Positions 22,701 to 37,700 of a DNA stretch of 41,313 nucleotides are shown here, one piece after another. The stretch comes from Mansonella perstans. Taxonomy: Eukaryota > Nematoda > Chromadorea > Rhabditida > Onchocercidae. The number at the start of each line of letters is the position of its first letter. The stretch's first letter is position 1. The stretch spans positions 1-41,313 of the forward strand of contig JBAMDO010000356.1 of the NCBI GenBank assembly GCA_037074765.1, written 5' to 3'. The position numbers and the translations under genes were made by a program. Under the pieces are notes generated by a model that saw only the letters and a list, made by a program, of their open reading frames with translations, did no database searches and was not told the DNA's origin.

Positions 22701-25700
22701 ACCCACCGTAGATGTAAGCGAAGTTATCACGGATGCTGCACAAGCACTTGGAACAAAAATCACCTCTCTTTTCAAAAAGGGTCCAGCTCATCTGGATTAT
22801 CCAACATCAGAAACATATGATGGACCACTAGCTTCAACAAGTGTTGCATCAGAAGTGGAAGAAGAACCACTGCAACAGCATGTTAGTGTTTATCACAGTG
22901 GACGTTCCGATTTACCGATGAGAAAAATAGTTGAAATACCTACAGAAATTCCGGTTGAGGAAGTACCAGTAGAAGAAAGACACTAATTACTGCCAAAATA
23001 ATCACCGGATTATTCAAAAAACCTGAAGCGTACTTGGATTACCCTGCCATGGAAACATATGAAGGACCACTCGCTTCTACTAATCGGACAGCCGATGTGG
23101 AAAGTGAACCAATCGAACAATTGGTTACTGTTTATCACAGCGGTCATTCCGATGAATTTGTACCGGTTGAAGAAAAGAAACCCACCGTAGATGTAAGCGA
23201 AGTTATCACGGATGCTGCACAAGCACTTGGAGCAAAAATCACCTCTCTTTTCAAAAAGGGTCCAGCTCATCTGGATTATCCAATATCAGAACCATATGAT
23301 GGACCACTAGCTTCTACTGATCGGACAGCCGATTGGAAAGTGAACCAATCGAACAATTGGTTACTGTTTATCACAGCGGTCATTCCGATGAATTTGTACC
23401 GGTTGAAGAAAAGAAACCCACCGTAGATGTAAGCGAAGTTATCACGGATGCTGCACAAGCACTTGGAGCAAAAATCACCTCTCTTTTCAAAAAGGGTCCA
23501 GCTCATCTGGATTATCCAACATCAGAACCGTATGATGGACCACTAGCTTCAACAAGTGTTGCATCAGAATGGAAGAAGAACCACTGCAACAGCATGTTAG
23601 TGTTTATCACAGTGGACGTTCCGATTTACCGATGAGAAAAATAGTTGAAATACCTACAGAAATTCCGGTTGAGGAAGTACCAGTAGAAGAAAGACACTAA
23701 TTACTGCCAAAATAATCACCGGATTATTCAAAAAACCTGAAGCGTACTTGGATTACCCTGCCATGGAAACATATGAAGGACCACTCGCTTCTACTAATCG
23801 GACAGCCGATGTGGAAAGTGAACCAATCGAACAATTGGTTACTGTTTATCACAGCGGTCATTCCGATGAATTTGTACCGGTTGAAGAAAAGAAACCCACC
23901 GTAGATGTAAGCGAAGTTATCACGGATGCTGCACAAGCACTTGGAGCAAAAATCACCTCTCTTTTCAAAAAGGGTCCAGCTCATCTGGATTATCCAATAT
24001 CAGAACCATATGATGGACCACTAGCTTCTACTGATCGGACAGCCGATTTGGAAAGTGAACCAATCGAACAATTGGTTACTGTTTATCACAGCGGTCATTC
24101 CGATGAATTTGTACCGGTTGAAGAAAAGAAACCCACCGTAGATGTAAGCGAAGTTATCACGGATGCTGCACAAGCACTTGGAACAAAAATCACCTCTCTT
24201 TTCAAAAAGGGTCCAGCTCATCTGGATTATCCAACATCAGAACCATATGATGGACCACTAGCTTCAACAAGTGTTGCATCAGAAGTGGAAGAAGAACCAC
24301 TGCAACAGCATGTTAGTGTTTATCACAGTGGACGTTCCGATTACCGATGAGAAAATAGTTGAAATACCTACAGAAATTCCGGTTGAGGAAGTACCAGTAG
24401 AAGAAAAGACACTAATTACTGCCAAAATAATCACCGGATTATTCAAAAAACCTGAAGCGTACTTGGATTACCCTGCCATGGAAACATATGAAGGACCACT
24501 CGCTTCTACTAATCGGACAGCCGATGTGGAAAGTGAACCAATCGAACATTGGTTACTGTTTATCACAGCGGTCATTCCGATGAATTTGTACCGGTTGAAG
24601 AAAAGAAACCCACCGTAGATGTAAGCGAAGTTATCACGGATGCTGCACAAGCACTTGGAGCAAAAATCACCTCTCTTTTCAAAAAGGGTCCAGCTCATCT
24701 GGATTATCCAATATCAGAACCATATGATGGACCACTAGCTTCTACTGATCGGACAGCCGATTTGGAAAGTGAACCAATCGAACAATTGGTTACTGTTTAT
24801 CACAGCGGTCATTCCGATGAATTTGTACGGTTGAAGAAAAGAAACCCACCGTAGATGTAAGCGAAGTTATCACGGATGCTGCACAAGCACTTGGAACAAA
24901 AATCACCTCTCTTTTCAAAAAGGGTCCAGCTCATCTGGATTATCCAACATCAGAACCATATGATGGACCACTAGCTTCAACAAGTGTTGCATCAGAAGTG
25001 GAAGAAGAACCACTGCAACAGCATGTTAGTGTTTATCACAGTGGACGTTCCGATTTACCGATGAGAAAAATAGTTGAAATACCTACAGAAATTCCGGTTG
25101 AGGAAGTACCAGTAGAAGAAAAGACACTAATTACTGCCAAAATAATCACCGGATTATTCAAAAAACCTGAAGCGTACTTGGATTACCCTGCCATGGAAAC
25201 ATATGATGGACCACTCGCTTCTACTAATCGGACAGCCGATGTGGAAAGTGAACCAATCGAACAATTGGTTACTGTTTATCACAGCGGTCATTCCGATGAA
25301 TTTGTACCGGTTGAAGAAAAGAAACCCACCGTAGATGTAAGCGAAGTTATCACGGATGCTGCACAAGCACTTGGAGCAAAAATCACCTCTCTTTTCAAAA
25401 AGGGTCCAGCTCATCTGGATTATCCAATATCAGAACCATATGATGGACCACTAGCTTCTACTGATCGGACAGCCGATTTGGAAAGTGAACCAATCGAACA
25501 ATTGGTTACTGTTTATCACAGCGGTCATTCCGATGAATTTGTACCGGTTGAAGAAAAGAAACCCACCGTAGATGTAAGCGAAGTTATCACGGATGCTGCA
25601 CAAGCACTTGGAGCAAAAATCACCTCTCTTTTCAAAAAGGGTCCAGCTCATCTGGATTATCCAACATCAGAACCGTATGATGGACCACTAGCTTCAACAA

Positions 25701-28700
25701 GTGTTGCATCAGAAATGGAAGAAGAACCACTGCAACAGCATGTTAGTGTTTATCACAGTGGACGTTCCGATTTACCGATGAGAAAAATAGTTGAAATACC
25801 TACAGAAATTCCGGTTGAGGAAGTACCAGTAGAAGAAAAGACACTAATTACTGCCAAAATAATCACCGGATTATTCAAAAAACCTGAAGCGTACTTGGAT
25901 TACCCTGCCATGGAAACATATGAAGGACCACTCGCTTCTACTAATCGGACAGCCGATGTGGAAAGTGAACCAATCGAACAATTGGTTACTGTTTATCACA
26001 GCGGTCATTCCGATGAATTTGTACCGGTTGAAGAAAAGAAACCCACCGTAGATGTAAGCGAAGTTATCACGGATGCTGCACAAGCACTTGGAGCAAAAAT
26101 CACCTCTCTTTTCAAAAAGGGTCCAGCTCATCTGGATTATCCAATATCAGAACCATATGATGGACCACTAGCTTCTACTGATCGGACAGCCGATTTGGAA
26201 AGTGAACCAATCGAACAATTGGTTACTGTTTATCACAGCGGTCATTCCGATGAATTTGTACCGGTTGAAGAAAAGAAACCCACCGTAGATGTAAGCGAAG
26301 TTATCACGGATGCTGCACAAGCACTTGGAACAAAAATCACCTCTCTTTTCAAAAAGGGTCCAGCTCATCTGGATTATCCAACATCAGAACCATATGATGG
26401 ACCACTAGCTTCAACAAGTGTTGCATCAGAAGTGGAAGAAGAACCACTGCAACAGCATGTTAGTGTTTATCACAGTGGACGTTCCGATTTACCGATGAGA
26501 AATAGTTGAATACCTACAGATCCGGTTGAGGAAGTACCAGTAGAAGAAAGACACTAATTACTGCCAAAATAATCACCGGATTATTCAAAAAACCTGAAGC
26601 GTACTTGGATTACCCTGCCATGGAAACATATGAAGGACCACTCGCTTCTACTAATCGGACAGCCGATGTGGAAAGTGAACCAATCGAACAATTGGTTACT
26701 GTTTATCACAGCGGTCATTCCGATGAATTTGTACCGGTTGAAGAAAAGAAACCCACCGTAGATGTAAGCGAAGTTATCACGGATGCTGCACAAGCACTTG
26801 GAGCAAAAATCACCTCTCTTTTCAAAAAGGGTCCAGCTCATCTGGATTATCCAACATCAGAACCATATGATGGACCACTAGCTTCAACAAGTGTTGCATC
26901 AGAAGTGGAAGAAGAACCACTGCAACAGCATGTTAGTGTTTATCACAGTGGACGTTCCGATTTACCGATGAGAAAAATAGTTGAAATACCTACAGAAATT
27001 CCGGTTGAGGAAGTACCAGTAGAAGAAAAGACACTAATTACTGCCAAAATAATCACCGGATTATTCAAAAAACCTGAAGCGTACTTGGATTACCCTGCCA
27101 TGGAAACATATGAAGGACCACTCGCTTCTACTAATCGGACAGCCGATGTGGAAAGTGAACCAATCGAACAATTGGTTACTGTTTATCACAGCGGTCATTC
27201 CGATGAATTTGTACCGGTTGAAGAAAAGAAACCCACCGTAGATGTAAGCGAAGTTATCACGGATGCTGCACAAGCACTTGGAGCAAAAATCACCTCTCTT
27301 TTCAAAAAGGGTCCAGCTCATCTGGATTATCCAATATCAGAACCATATGATGGACCACTAGCTTCTACTGATCGGACAGCCGATTTGGAAAGTGAACCAA
27401 TCGAACAATTGGTTACTGTTTATCACAGCGGTCATTCCGATGAATTTGTACCGGTTGAAGAAAAGAAACCCACCGTAGATGTAAGCGAAGTTATCACGGA
27501 TGCTGCACAAGCACTTGGAACAAAAATCACCTCTCTTTTCAAAAAGGGTCCAGCTCATCTGGATTATCCAACATCAGAACCGTATGATGGACCACTAGCT
27601 TCAACAAGTGTTGCATCAGAAATGGAAGAAGAACCACTGCAACAGCATGTTAGTGTTTATCACAGTGGACGTTCCGATTTACCGATGAGAAAAATAGTTG
27701 AAATACCTACAGAAATTCCGGTTGAGGAAGTACCAGTAGAAGAAAAGACACTAATTACTGCCAAAATAATCACCGGATTATTCAAAAAACCTGAAGCGTA
27801 CTTGGATTACCCTGCCATGGAAACATATGATGGACCACTCGCTTCTACTAATCGGACAGCCGATGTGGAAAGTGAACCAATCGAACAATTGGTTACTGTT
27901 TATCACAGCGGTCATTCCGATGAATTTGTACCGGTTGAAGAAAAGAAACCCACCGTAGATGTAAGCGAAGTTATCACGGATGCTGCACAAGCACTTGGAG
28001 CAAAAATCACCTCTCTTTTCAAAAAGGGTCCAGCTCATCTGGATTATCCAACATCAGAACCATATGATGGACCACTAGCTTCAACAAGTGTTGCATCAGA
28101 AGTGGAAGAAGAACCACTGCAACAGCATGTTAGTGTTTATCACAGTGGACGTTCCGATTTACCGATGAGAAAAATAGTTGAAATACCTACAGAAATTCCG
28201 GTTGAGGAAGTACCAGTAGAAGAAAAGACACTAATTACTGCCAAAATAATCACCGGATTATTCAAAAAACCTGAAGCGTACTTGGATTACCCTGCCATGG
28301 AAACATATGATGGACCACTCGCTTCTACTAATCGGACAGCCGATGTGGAAAGTGAACCAATCGAACAATTGGTTACTGTTTATCACAGCGGTCATTCCGA
28401 TGAATTTGTACCGGTTGAAGAAAAGAAACCTACCGTAGATGTAAGCGAAGTTATTACGGATGCTGCACAAGCACTTGGAACAAAAATCACCTCTCTTTTC
28501 AAAAAGGGTCCAGCTCATCTGGATTATCCAACATCAGAACCATATGATGGACCACTAGCTTCAACAAGTGTTGCATCAGAAGTGGAAGAAGAACCACTGC
28601 AACAGCATGTTAGTGTTTATCACAGTGGACGTTCCGATGAATTGTTAATACCTACGCGGTTTGCAGAGGTTACAGCGGAAGAAAGGCCAGTAATAACAGC

Positions 28701-31700
28701 CAAAATAATCACCGGATTATTCAAAAAACCTGAAGCGTACTTGGATTACCCTGCCATGGAAACATATGATGGACCACTCGCTTCTACTAATCGGACAGCC
28801 GATGTGGAAAGTGAACCAATGGAACAATTGGTTACTGTTTATCACAGCGGTCATTCCGATGAATTTGTACCGGTTGAAGAAAAGAAACCCACCGTAGATG
28901 TAAGCGAAGTTATCACGGATGCTGCACAAGCACTTGGAGCAAAAATCACCTCTCTTTTCAAAAAAGGTCCAGCTCATCTGGATTATCCAACATCAGAACC
29001 ATATGATGGACCACTAGCTTCAACAAGTGTTGCATCAGAAGTGGAAGAAGAACCACTGCAACAGCATGTTAGTGTTTATCACAGTGGACGTTCCGATTAC
29101 CGATGAGAAAATAGTTGAATACCTACAGAATTCCGGTTGAGAAGTACCAGTAGAAGAAAGACACTAATTACTGCCAAAATAATCACCGGATTATTCAAAA
29201 AACCTGAAGCGTACTTGGATTACCCTGCCATGGAAACATATGATGGACCACTCGCTTCTACTAATCGGACAGCCGATGTGGAAAGTGAACCAATCGAACA
29301 ATTGGTTACTGTTTATCACAGCGGTCATTCCGATGAATTTGTACCGGTTGAAGAAAAGAAACCACCGTAGATGTAAGCGAAGTTATCACGGATGCTGCAC
29401 AAGCACTTGGAGCAAAAATCACCTCTCTTTTCAAAAAGGGTCCAGCTCATCTGGATTATCCAACATCAGAACCATATGATGGACCACTAGCTTCAACAAG
29501 TGTTGCATCAGAAGTGGAAGAAGAACCACTGCAACAGCATGTTAGTGTTTATCACAGTGGACGTTCCGATGAATTGTTAATACCTACGCGGTTTGCAGAG
29601 GTTACAGCGGAAGAAAGGCCAGTAATAACAGCCAAAATAATCACCGGATTATTCAAAAAACCTGAAGCGTACTTGGATTACCCTGCCATGGAAACATATG
29701 ATGGACCACTCGCTTCTACTAATCGGACAGCCGATGTGGAAAGTGAACCAATCGAACAATTGGTTACTGTTTATCACAGCGGTCATTCCGATGAATTTGT
29801 ACCGGTTGAAGAAAAGAAACCCACCGTAGATGTAAGCGAAGTTATCACGGATGCTGCACAAGCACTTGGAGCAAAAATCACCTCTCTTTTCAAAAAGGTC
29901 CAGCTCATCTGGATTATCCAACATCAGAACCATATGATGGACCACTAGCTTCAACAAGTGTTGCATCAGAAGTGGAAGAAGAACCACTGCAACAGCATGT
30001 TAGTGTTTATCACAGTGGACGTTCCGATTTACCGATGAGAAAAATAGTTGAAATACCTACAGAAATTCCGGTTGAGGAAGTACCAGTAGAAGAAAAGACA
30101 CTAATTACTGCCAAAATAATCACCGGATTATTCAAAAAACCTGAAGCGTACTTGGATTACCCTGCCATGGAAACATATGAAGGACCACTCGCTTCTACTA
30201 ATCGGACAGCCGATGTGGAAAGTGAACCAATCGAACAATTGGTTACTGTTTATCACAGCGGTCATTCCGATGAATTTGTACCGGTTGAAGAAAAGAAACC
30301 CACCGTAGATGTAAGCGAAGTTATCACGGATGCTGCACAAGCACTTGGAGCAAAAATCACCTCTCTTTTCAAAAAGGGTCCAGCTCATCTGGATTATCCA
30401 ACATCAGAACCATATGATGGACCACTAGCTTCAACAAGTGTTGCATCAGAAGTGGAAGAAGAACCACTGCAACAGCATGTTAGTGTTTATCACAGTGGAC
30501 GTTCCGATGAATTGTTAATACCTACGCGGTTTGCAGAGGTTACAGCGGAAGAAAGGCCAGTAATAACAGCCAAAATAATCACCGGATTATTCAAAAAACC
30601 TGAAGCGTACTTGGATTACCCTGCCATGGAAACATATGATGGACCACTCGCTACTACTGATCGGACAGCCGATTTGGAAAGTGAACCAATCGAACAATTG
30701 GTTACTGTTTATCACAGCGGTCATTCCGATGAATTTGTACCGGTTGAAGAAAAGAAACCCACCGTAGATGTAAGCGAAGTTATCACGGATGCTGCACAAG
30801 CACTTGGAGCAAAAATCACCTCTCTTTTCAAAAAGGGTCCAGCTCATCTGGATTATCCAATATCAGAACCATATGATGGACCACTAGCTTCTACTGATCG
30901 GACAGCCGATGTGGAAAGTGAACCAATCGAACAATTGGTTACTGTTTATCACAGCGGTCATTCCGATGAATTTGTATCGGTTGAAGAAAAGAAACCCACC
31001 GTAGATGTAAGCGAAGTTATCACGGATGCTGCACAAGCACTTGGACAAAAATCACCTCTCTTTTCAAAAAAGGTCCAGCTCATCTGGATTATCCAACATC
31101 AGAACCATATGATGGACCACTAGCTTCAACAAGTGTTGCATCAGAAGTGGAAGAAGAACCACTGCAACAGCATGTTAGTGTTTATCACAGTGGACGTTCC
31201 GATTTACCGATGAGAAAAATAGTTGAAATACCTACAGAAATTCCGGTTGAGGAAGTACCAGTAGAAGAAAAGACACTAATTACTGCCAAAATAATCACCG
31301 GATTATTCAAAAAACCTGAAGCGTACTTGGATTACCCTGCCATGGAAACATATGAAGGACCACTCGCTTCTACTAATCGGACAGCCGATGTGGAAAGTGA
31401 ACCAATCGAACAATTGGTTACTGTTTATCACAGCGGTCATTCCGATGAATTTGTACCGGTTGAAGAAAAGAAACCCACCGTAGATGTAAGCGAAGTTATC
31501 ACGGATGCTGCACAAGCACTTGGAGCAAAAATCACCTCTCTTTTCAAAAAGGGTCCAGCTCATCTGGATTATCCAACATCAGAACCATATGATGGACCAC
31601 TAGCTTCAACAAGTGTTGCATCAGAAGTGGAAGAAGAACCACTGCAACAGCATGTTAGTGTTTATCACAGTGGACGTTCCGATGAATTGTTAATACCTAC

Positions 31701-34700
31701 GCGGTTGCAGAGGTTACAGCGGAAGAAAGGCCAGTAATAACAGCCAAATAATCACCGGATTATTCAAAAACCTGAAGCGTACTTGGATTACCCTGCCATG
31801 GAAACATATGATGGACCACTCGCTTCTACTAATCGGACAGCCGATGTGGAAAGTGAACCAATCGAACAATTGGTTACTGTTTATCACAGCGGTCATTCCG
31901 ATGAATTTGTACCGGTTGAAGAAAAGAAACCCACCGTAGATGTAAGCGAAGTTATCACGGATGCTGCACAAGCACTTGGAGCAAAAATCACCTCTCTTTT
32001 CAAAAAGGGTCCAGCTCATCTGGATTATCCAACATCAGAACCATATGATGGACCACTAGCTTCAACAAGTGTTGCATCAGAAGTGGAAGAAGAACCACTG
32101 CAACAGCATGTTAGTGTTTATCACAGTGGACGTTCCGATGAATTGTTAATACCTACGCGGTTGCAGAGGTTACAGCGGAAGAAAGGCCAGTAATAACAGC
32201 CCAAAATAATCACCGGATTATTCAAAAAACCTGAAGGTACTTGGATTACCCTGCCATGGAAACATATGAAAGGACCACTCGCTTCTACTAAATCGGACAG
32301 CCGATGTGGAAAGTGAACCAATCGAACAATTGTACTTTTATCACAGCGGTCATTCCGATGAACTGTACCGGTTTTGAGAGAAAAAAGAAGCCCACCGTAG
32401 ATGTAAACCGAAGTATTCACGATGCTGCACAAGCACTTGAGCAAAAATCACCTCTCTTTTTCAAAAAGGTCCAGGCTCATCTGGATTATCCAATATCAGA
32501 ACCATATGATGGACCACTAGCTTCTTACTGATCGGACAAGCCGATTGGAAAGTGACAATCGAACAATTGGTTACTGTTTATCACAGCGGGTCATTCCGAT
32601 GAACTTGTACCGGTTGAGAAAAGAACCACGTAGATGTAAGCAAAGTTATCACGGATGCTGCAACAAGCACTTGGAGCAAAAATCACCTCTCTTTTTAAAA
32701 AGAAGTACAGCTCATCTGGATTATCCAACATCAGAACCATATGATGCGACACTTAGGCGATTCAACAAGTGTTGCATCAGAAGTGGAAGAAACCACTGCA
32801 ACAGCATGTTAATCTTTATCCACATGGACGTTCCGAATGAATTCTTAATACCTTAACACGGTTTGCAGAGACAGCGGAAGAAAAACCGATTATTTCGCGA
32901 AGATAATCACCGTTTATTCAGAAAAGATTGAAAATACTTCGATTATCCTGTTAACGGAAGCATACGAAGGTCCTATTGCCTCTACTTACCGTACAGCGGA
33001 TGTGGAACGTGAACCAATCGAGCAATTGGTTACTGTTTATCACAGCGGTCATTCCGATGAATTTGTACCGGTTGAAGAGAAGAAACCCACCGTAGATGTA
33101 AGCGAAGTTATCACGGATGCTGCACAAGCACTTGGAGCAAAAATCACCTCTCTTTTCAAAAAGGGTCCAGCTCATCTGGATTATCCAACATCAGAACCAT
33201 ATGATGGACCACTAGCTTCAACAAGTGTTGCATCAGAAGTGGAAGAAGAACCACTGCAACAGCATGTTAGTGTTTATCACAGTGGACGTTCCGATTTACC
33301 GATGAGAAAAATAGTTGAAATACCTACAGAAATTCCGGTTGAGGAAGTACCAGTAGAAGAAAAGACACTAATTACTGCCAAAATAATCACCGGATTATTC
33401 AAAAAACCTGAAGCGTACTTGGATTACCCTGCCATGGAAACATATGAGGACCACTCGCTTCTACTAATCGGACAGCCGATGTGGAAAGTGAACCAATCGA
33501 ACAATTGGTTACTGTTTATCACAGCGGTCATTCCGATGAATTTGTACCGGTTGAAGAAAAGAAACCCACCGTAGATGTAAGCGAAGTTATCACGGATGCT
33601 GCACAAGCACTTGGACCAAAATCACCTCTCTTTTCAAAAAGGGTCCAGCTCATGGATTATCCAACATCAGAACCATATGATGGACCACTAGCTTCAACAA
33701 GTGTTGCATCAGAAGTGGAAGAAGAACCACTGCAACAGCATGTTAGTGTTTATCACAGTGGACGTTCCGATGAATTGTTAATACCTACGCAGTTGCAGGA
33801 AGTTACAGGGAAGAAAAGCATAATTACAGCCAAATAATCACCGGATTATTCAAAAAACCTGAAGCGTACTTGGATTACCCTGCCATGGAAACATATGATG
33901 GACCACTCGCTTCTACTAATCGGACAGCCGATGTGGAACGTGAACCAATCGAGCATTTGGTTACTGTTTATCACAGTGGTCATTCCGATGAATTTGTACC
34001 GGTTGAAGAGAAGAAACCCACCGTAGATGTAAGCGAAGTTATCACGGATGCTGCACAAGCACTTGGAGCAAAAATCACCTCTCTTTTCAAAAAGGGTCCA
34101 GCTCATCTGGATTATCCAACATCAGAACCATATGATGGACCACTAGCTTCAACAAGTGTTGCATCAGAAGTGGAAGAAGAACCACTGCAACAGCATGTTA
34201 GTGTTTATCACAGTGGACGTTCCGTTACCGATGAGATAGTTGAATACCTACAGAAACCGGTTGAGAAGTACAGTAGAAGAAAAACACTATTTCTGCCAAG
34301 ATAATCACCGGACTTTTCAAAAAAGATGAAACATACCTGGATTATCCTGCAATGGAAACATATGAAGGCCCATCGCTCTACTAATCGGACAGCCGATGTG
34401 GAAAGTGAACCAATCGAACAATTGGTTACTGTTTATCACAGCGGTCATTCCGATGAATTTGTACCGGTTGAAGAAAGAAACCCACCGTAGATGTAAGCGA
34501 AGTTATCACGGATGCTGCACAAGCACTTGGAGCAAAAATCACCTCTCTTTTCAAAAAGGGTCCAGCTCATCTGGATTATCCAACATCAGAACCATATGAT
34601 GGACCACTAGCTTCAACAAGTGTTGCATCAGAAGTGGAAGAAGAACCACTGCAACAGCATGTTAGTGTTTATCACAGTGGACGTTTCCGATGAAAATGTT

Positions 34701-37700
34701 AATACCTACGCCGGTTTGAGAGGTTACAGCGGAAGAAAGGCCAGTAATAACAGCCAAAATAATCACCGGATTATTCAAAAAACCTGAAGCGTACTTGGAT
34801 TACCCTGCCATGGAAACATATGATGGACCACTCGCTTCTACTAATCGGACAGCCGATGTGGAAAGTGAACCAATGGAACAATTGGTTACTGTTTATCACA
34901 GCGGTCATTCCGATGAATTTGTACCGGTTGAAGAAAAGAAACCCACCGTAGATGTAAGCGAAGTTATCACGGATGCTGCACAAGCACTTGGAGCAAAAAT
35001 CACCTCTCTTTTCAAAAAAGGTCCAGCTCATCTGGATTATCCAACATCAGAACCATATGATGGACCACTAGCTTCAACAAGTGTTGCATCAGAAGTGGAA
35101 GAAGAACCACTGCAACAGCATGTTAGTGTTTATCACAGTGGACGTTCCGATTTACCGATGAGAAAAATAGTTGAAATACCTACAGAAATTCCGGTTGAGG
35201 AAGTACCAGTAGAAGAAAAGACACTAATTACTGCCAAAATAATCACCGGATTATTCAAAAAACCTGAAGCGTACTTGGATTACCCTGCCATGGAAACATA
35301 TGAAGGACCACTCGCTTCTACTAATCGGACAGCCGATGTGGAAAGTGAACCAATCGAACAATTGGTTACTGTTTATCACAGCGGTCATTCCGATGAATTT
35401 GTACCGGTTGAAGAAAAGAAACCCACCGTAGATGTAAGCGAAGTTATCACGGATGCTGCACAAGCACTTGGAGCAAAAATCACCTCTCTTTTCAAAAAGG
35501 GTCCAGCTCATCTGGATTATCCAACATCAGAACCATATGATGGACCACTAGCTTCAACAAGTGTTGCATCAGAAGTGGAAGAAGAACCACTGCAACAGCA
35601 TGTTAGTGTTTATCACAGTGGACGTTCCGATGAATTGTTAATACCTACGCGGTTTGCAGAGGTTACAGCGGAAGAAAGGCCAGTAATAACAGCCAAAATA
35701 ATCACCGGATTATTCAAAAAACCTGAAGCGTACTTGGATTACCCTGCCATGGAAACATATGATGGACCACTCGCTTCTACTAATCGGACAGCCGATGTGG
35801 AAAGTGAACCAATGGAACAATTGGTTACTGTTTATCACAGCGGTCATTCCGATGAATTTGTACCGGTTGAAGAAAAGAAACCCACCGTAGATGTAAGCGA
35901 AGTTATCACGGATGCTGCACAAGCACTTGGAGCAAAAATCACCTCTCTTTTCAAAAAGGGTCCAGCTCATCTGGATTATCCAACATCAGAACCATATGAT
36001 GGACCACTAGCTTCAACAAGTGTTGCATCAGAAGTGGAAGAAGAACCACTGCAACAGCATGTTAGTGTTTATCACAGTGGACGTTCCGATGAATTGTTAA
36101 TACCTACGCGGTTTGCAGAGGTTACAGCGGAAGAAAGGCCAGTAATAACAGCCAAAATAATCACCGGATTATTCAAAAAACCTGAAGCGTACTTGGATTA
36201 CCCTGCCATGGAAACATATGAAGGACCACTCGCTTCTACTGATCGGACAGCCGATGTGGAAAGTGAACCAATCGAACAATTGGTTACTGTTTATCACAGC
36301 GGTCATTCCGATGAATTTGTACCGGTTGAAGAAAAGAAACCCACCGTAGATGTAAGCGAAGTTATCACGGATGCTGCACAAGCACTTGGAGCAAAAATCA
36401 CCTCTCTTTTCAAAAAAGGTCCAGCTCATCTGGATTATCCAACATCAGAACCATATGATGGACCACTAGCTTCAACAAGTGTTGCATCAGAAATGGAAGA
36501 AGAACCACTGCAACAGCATGTTAGTGTTTATCACAGTGGACGTTCCGATGAATTGTTAATACCTGCGCCGTTTGCAGAGGTTACAGCGGAAGAAAGGCCA
36601 GTAATACAGCCAAAATAATCACCGGATTATTCAAAAAACCTGAAGCGTACTTGGATTACCCTGCCATGGAAACATATGAGGACCACTCGCTTCTACTAAT
36701 CGGACAGCCGATGTGGAAAGTGAACCAATCGAACAATTGGTTACTGTTTATCACAGCGGTCATTCCGATGAATTTGTACCGGTTGAAGAAAAGAAACCCA
36801 CCGTAGATGTAAGCGAAGTTATCACGGATGCTGCACAAGCACTTGGAGCAAAAATCACCTCTCTTTTCAAAAAGGGTCCAGCTCATCTGGATTATCCAAC
36901 ATCAGAACCATATGATGGACCACTAGCTTCAACAAGTGTTGCATCAGAAGTGGAAGAAGAACCACTGCAACAGCATGTTAGTGTTTATCACAGTGGACGT
37001 TCCGATTTACCGATGAGAAAAATAGTTGAAATACCTACAGAAATTCCGGTTGAGGAAGTACCAGTAGAAGAAAAGACACTAATTACTGCCAAAATAATCA
37101 CCGGGTTATTCAAAAAACCTGAAGCGTACTTGGATTACCCTGCCATGGAAACATATGAAGGACCACTCGCTTCTACTAATCGGACAGCCGATGTGGAAAG
37201 TGAACCAATCGAACAATTGGTTACTGTTTATCACAGCGGTCATTCCGATGAATTTGTACCGGTTGAAGAAAAGAAACCCACCGTAGATGTAAGCGAAGTT
37301 ATCACGGATGCTGCACAAGCACTTGGAGCAAAAATCACCTCTCTTTTCAAAAAGGGTCCAGCTCATCTGGATTATCCAACATCAGAACCATATGATGGAC
37401 CACTAGCTTCAACAAGTGTTGCATCAGAAGTGGAAGAAGAACCACTGCAACAGCATGTTAGTGTTTATCACAGTGGACGTTCCGATGAATTGTTAATACC
37501 TACGCGGTTTGCAGAGGTTACAGCGGAAGAAAGGCCAGTAATAACAGCCAAAATAATCACCGGATTATTCAAAAAACCTGAAGCGTACTTGGATTACCCT
37601 GCCATGGAAACATATGATGGACCACTCGCTTCTACTAATCGGACAGCCGATGTGGAAAGTGAACCAATCGAACAATTGGTTACTGTTTATCACAGCGGTC

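Noticed and set aside
19721..34735. Programmed ribosomal frameshifting at the A-run sites
   Set aside because: The breaks occur at many different motifs, in clusters, and intact versions of every site exist in neighbouring copies. Sequence error is simpler.
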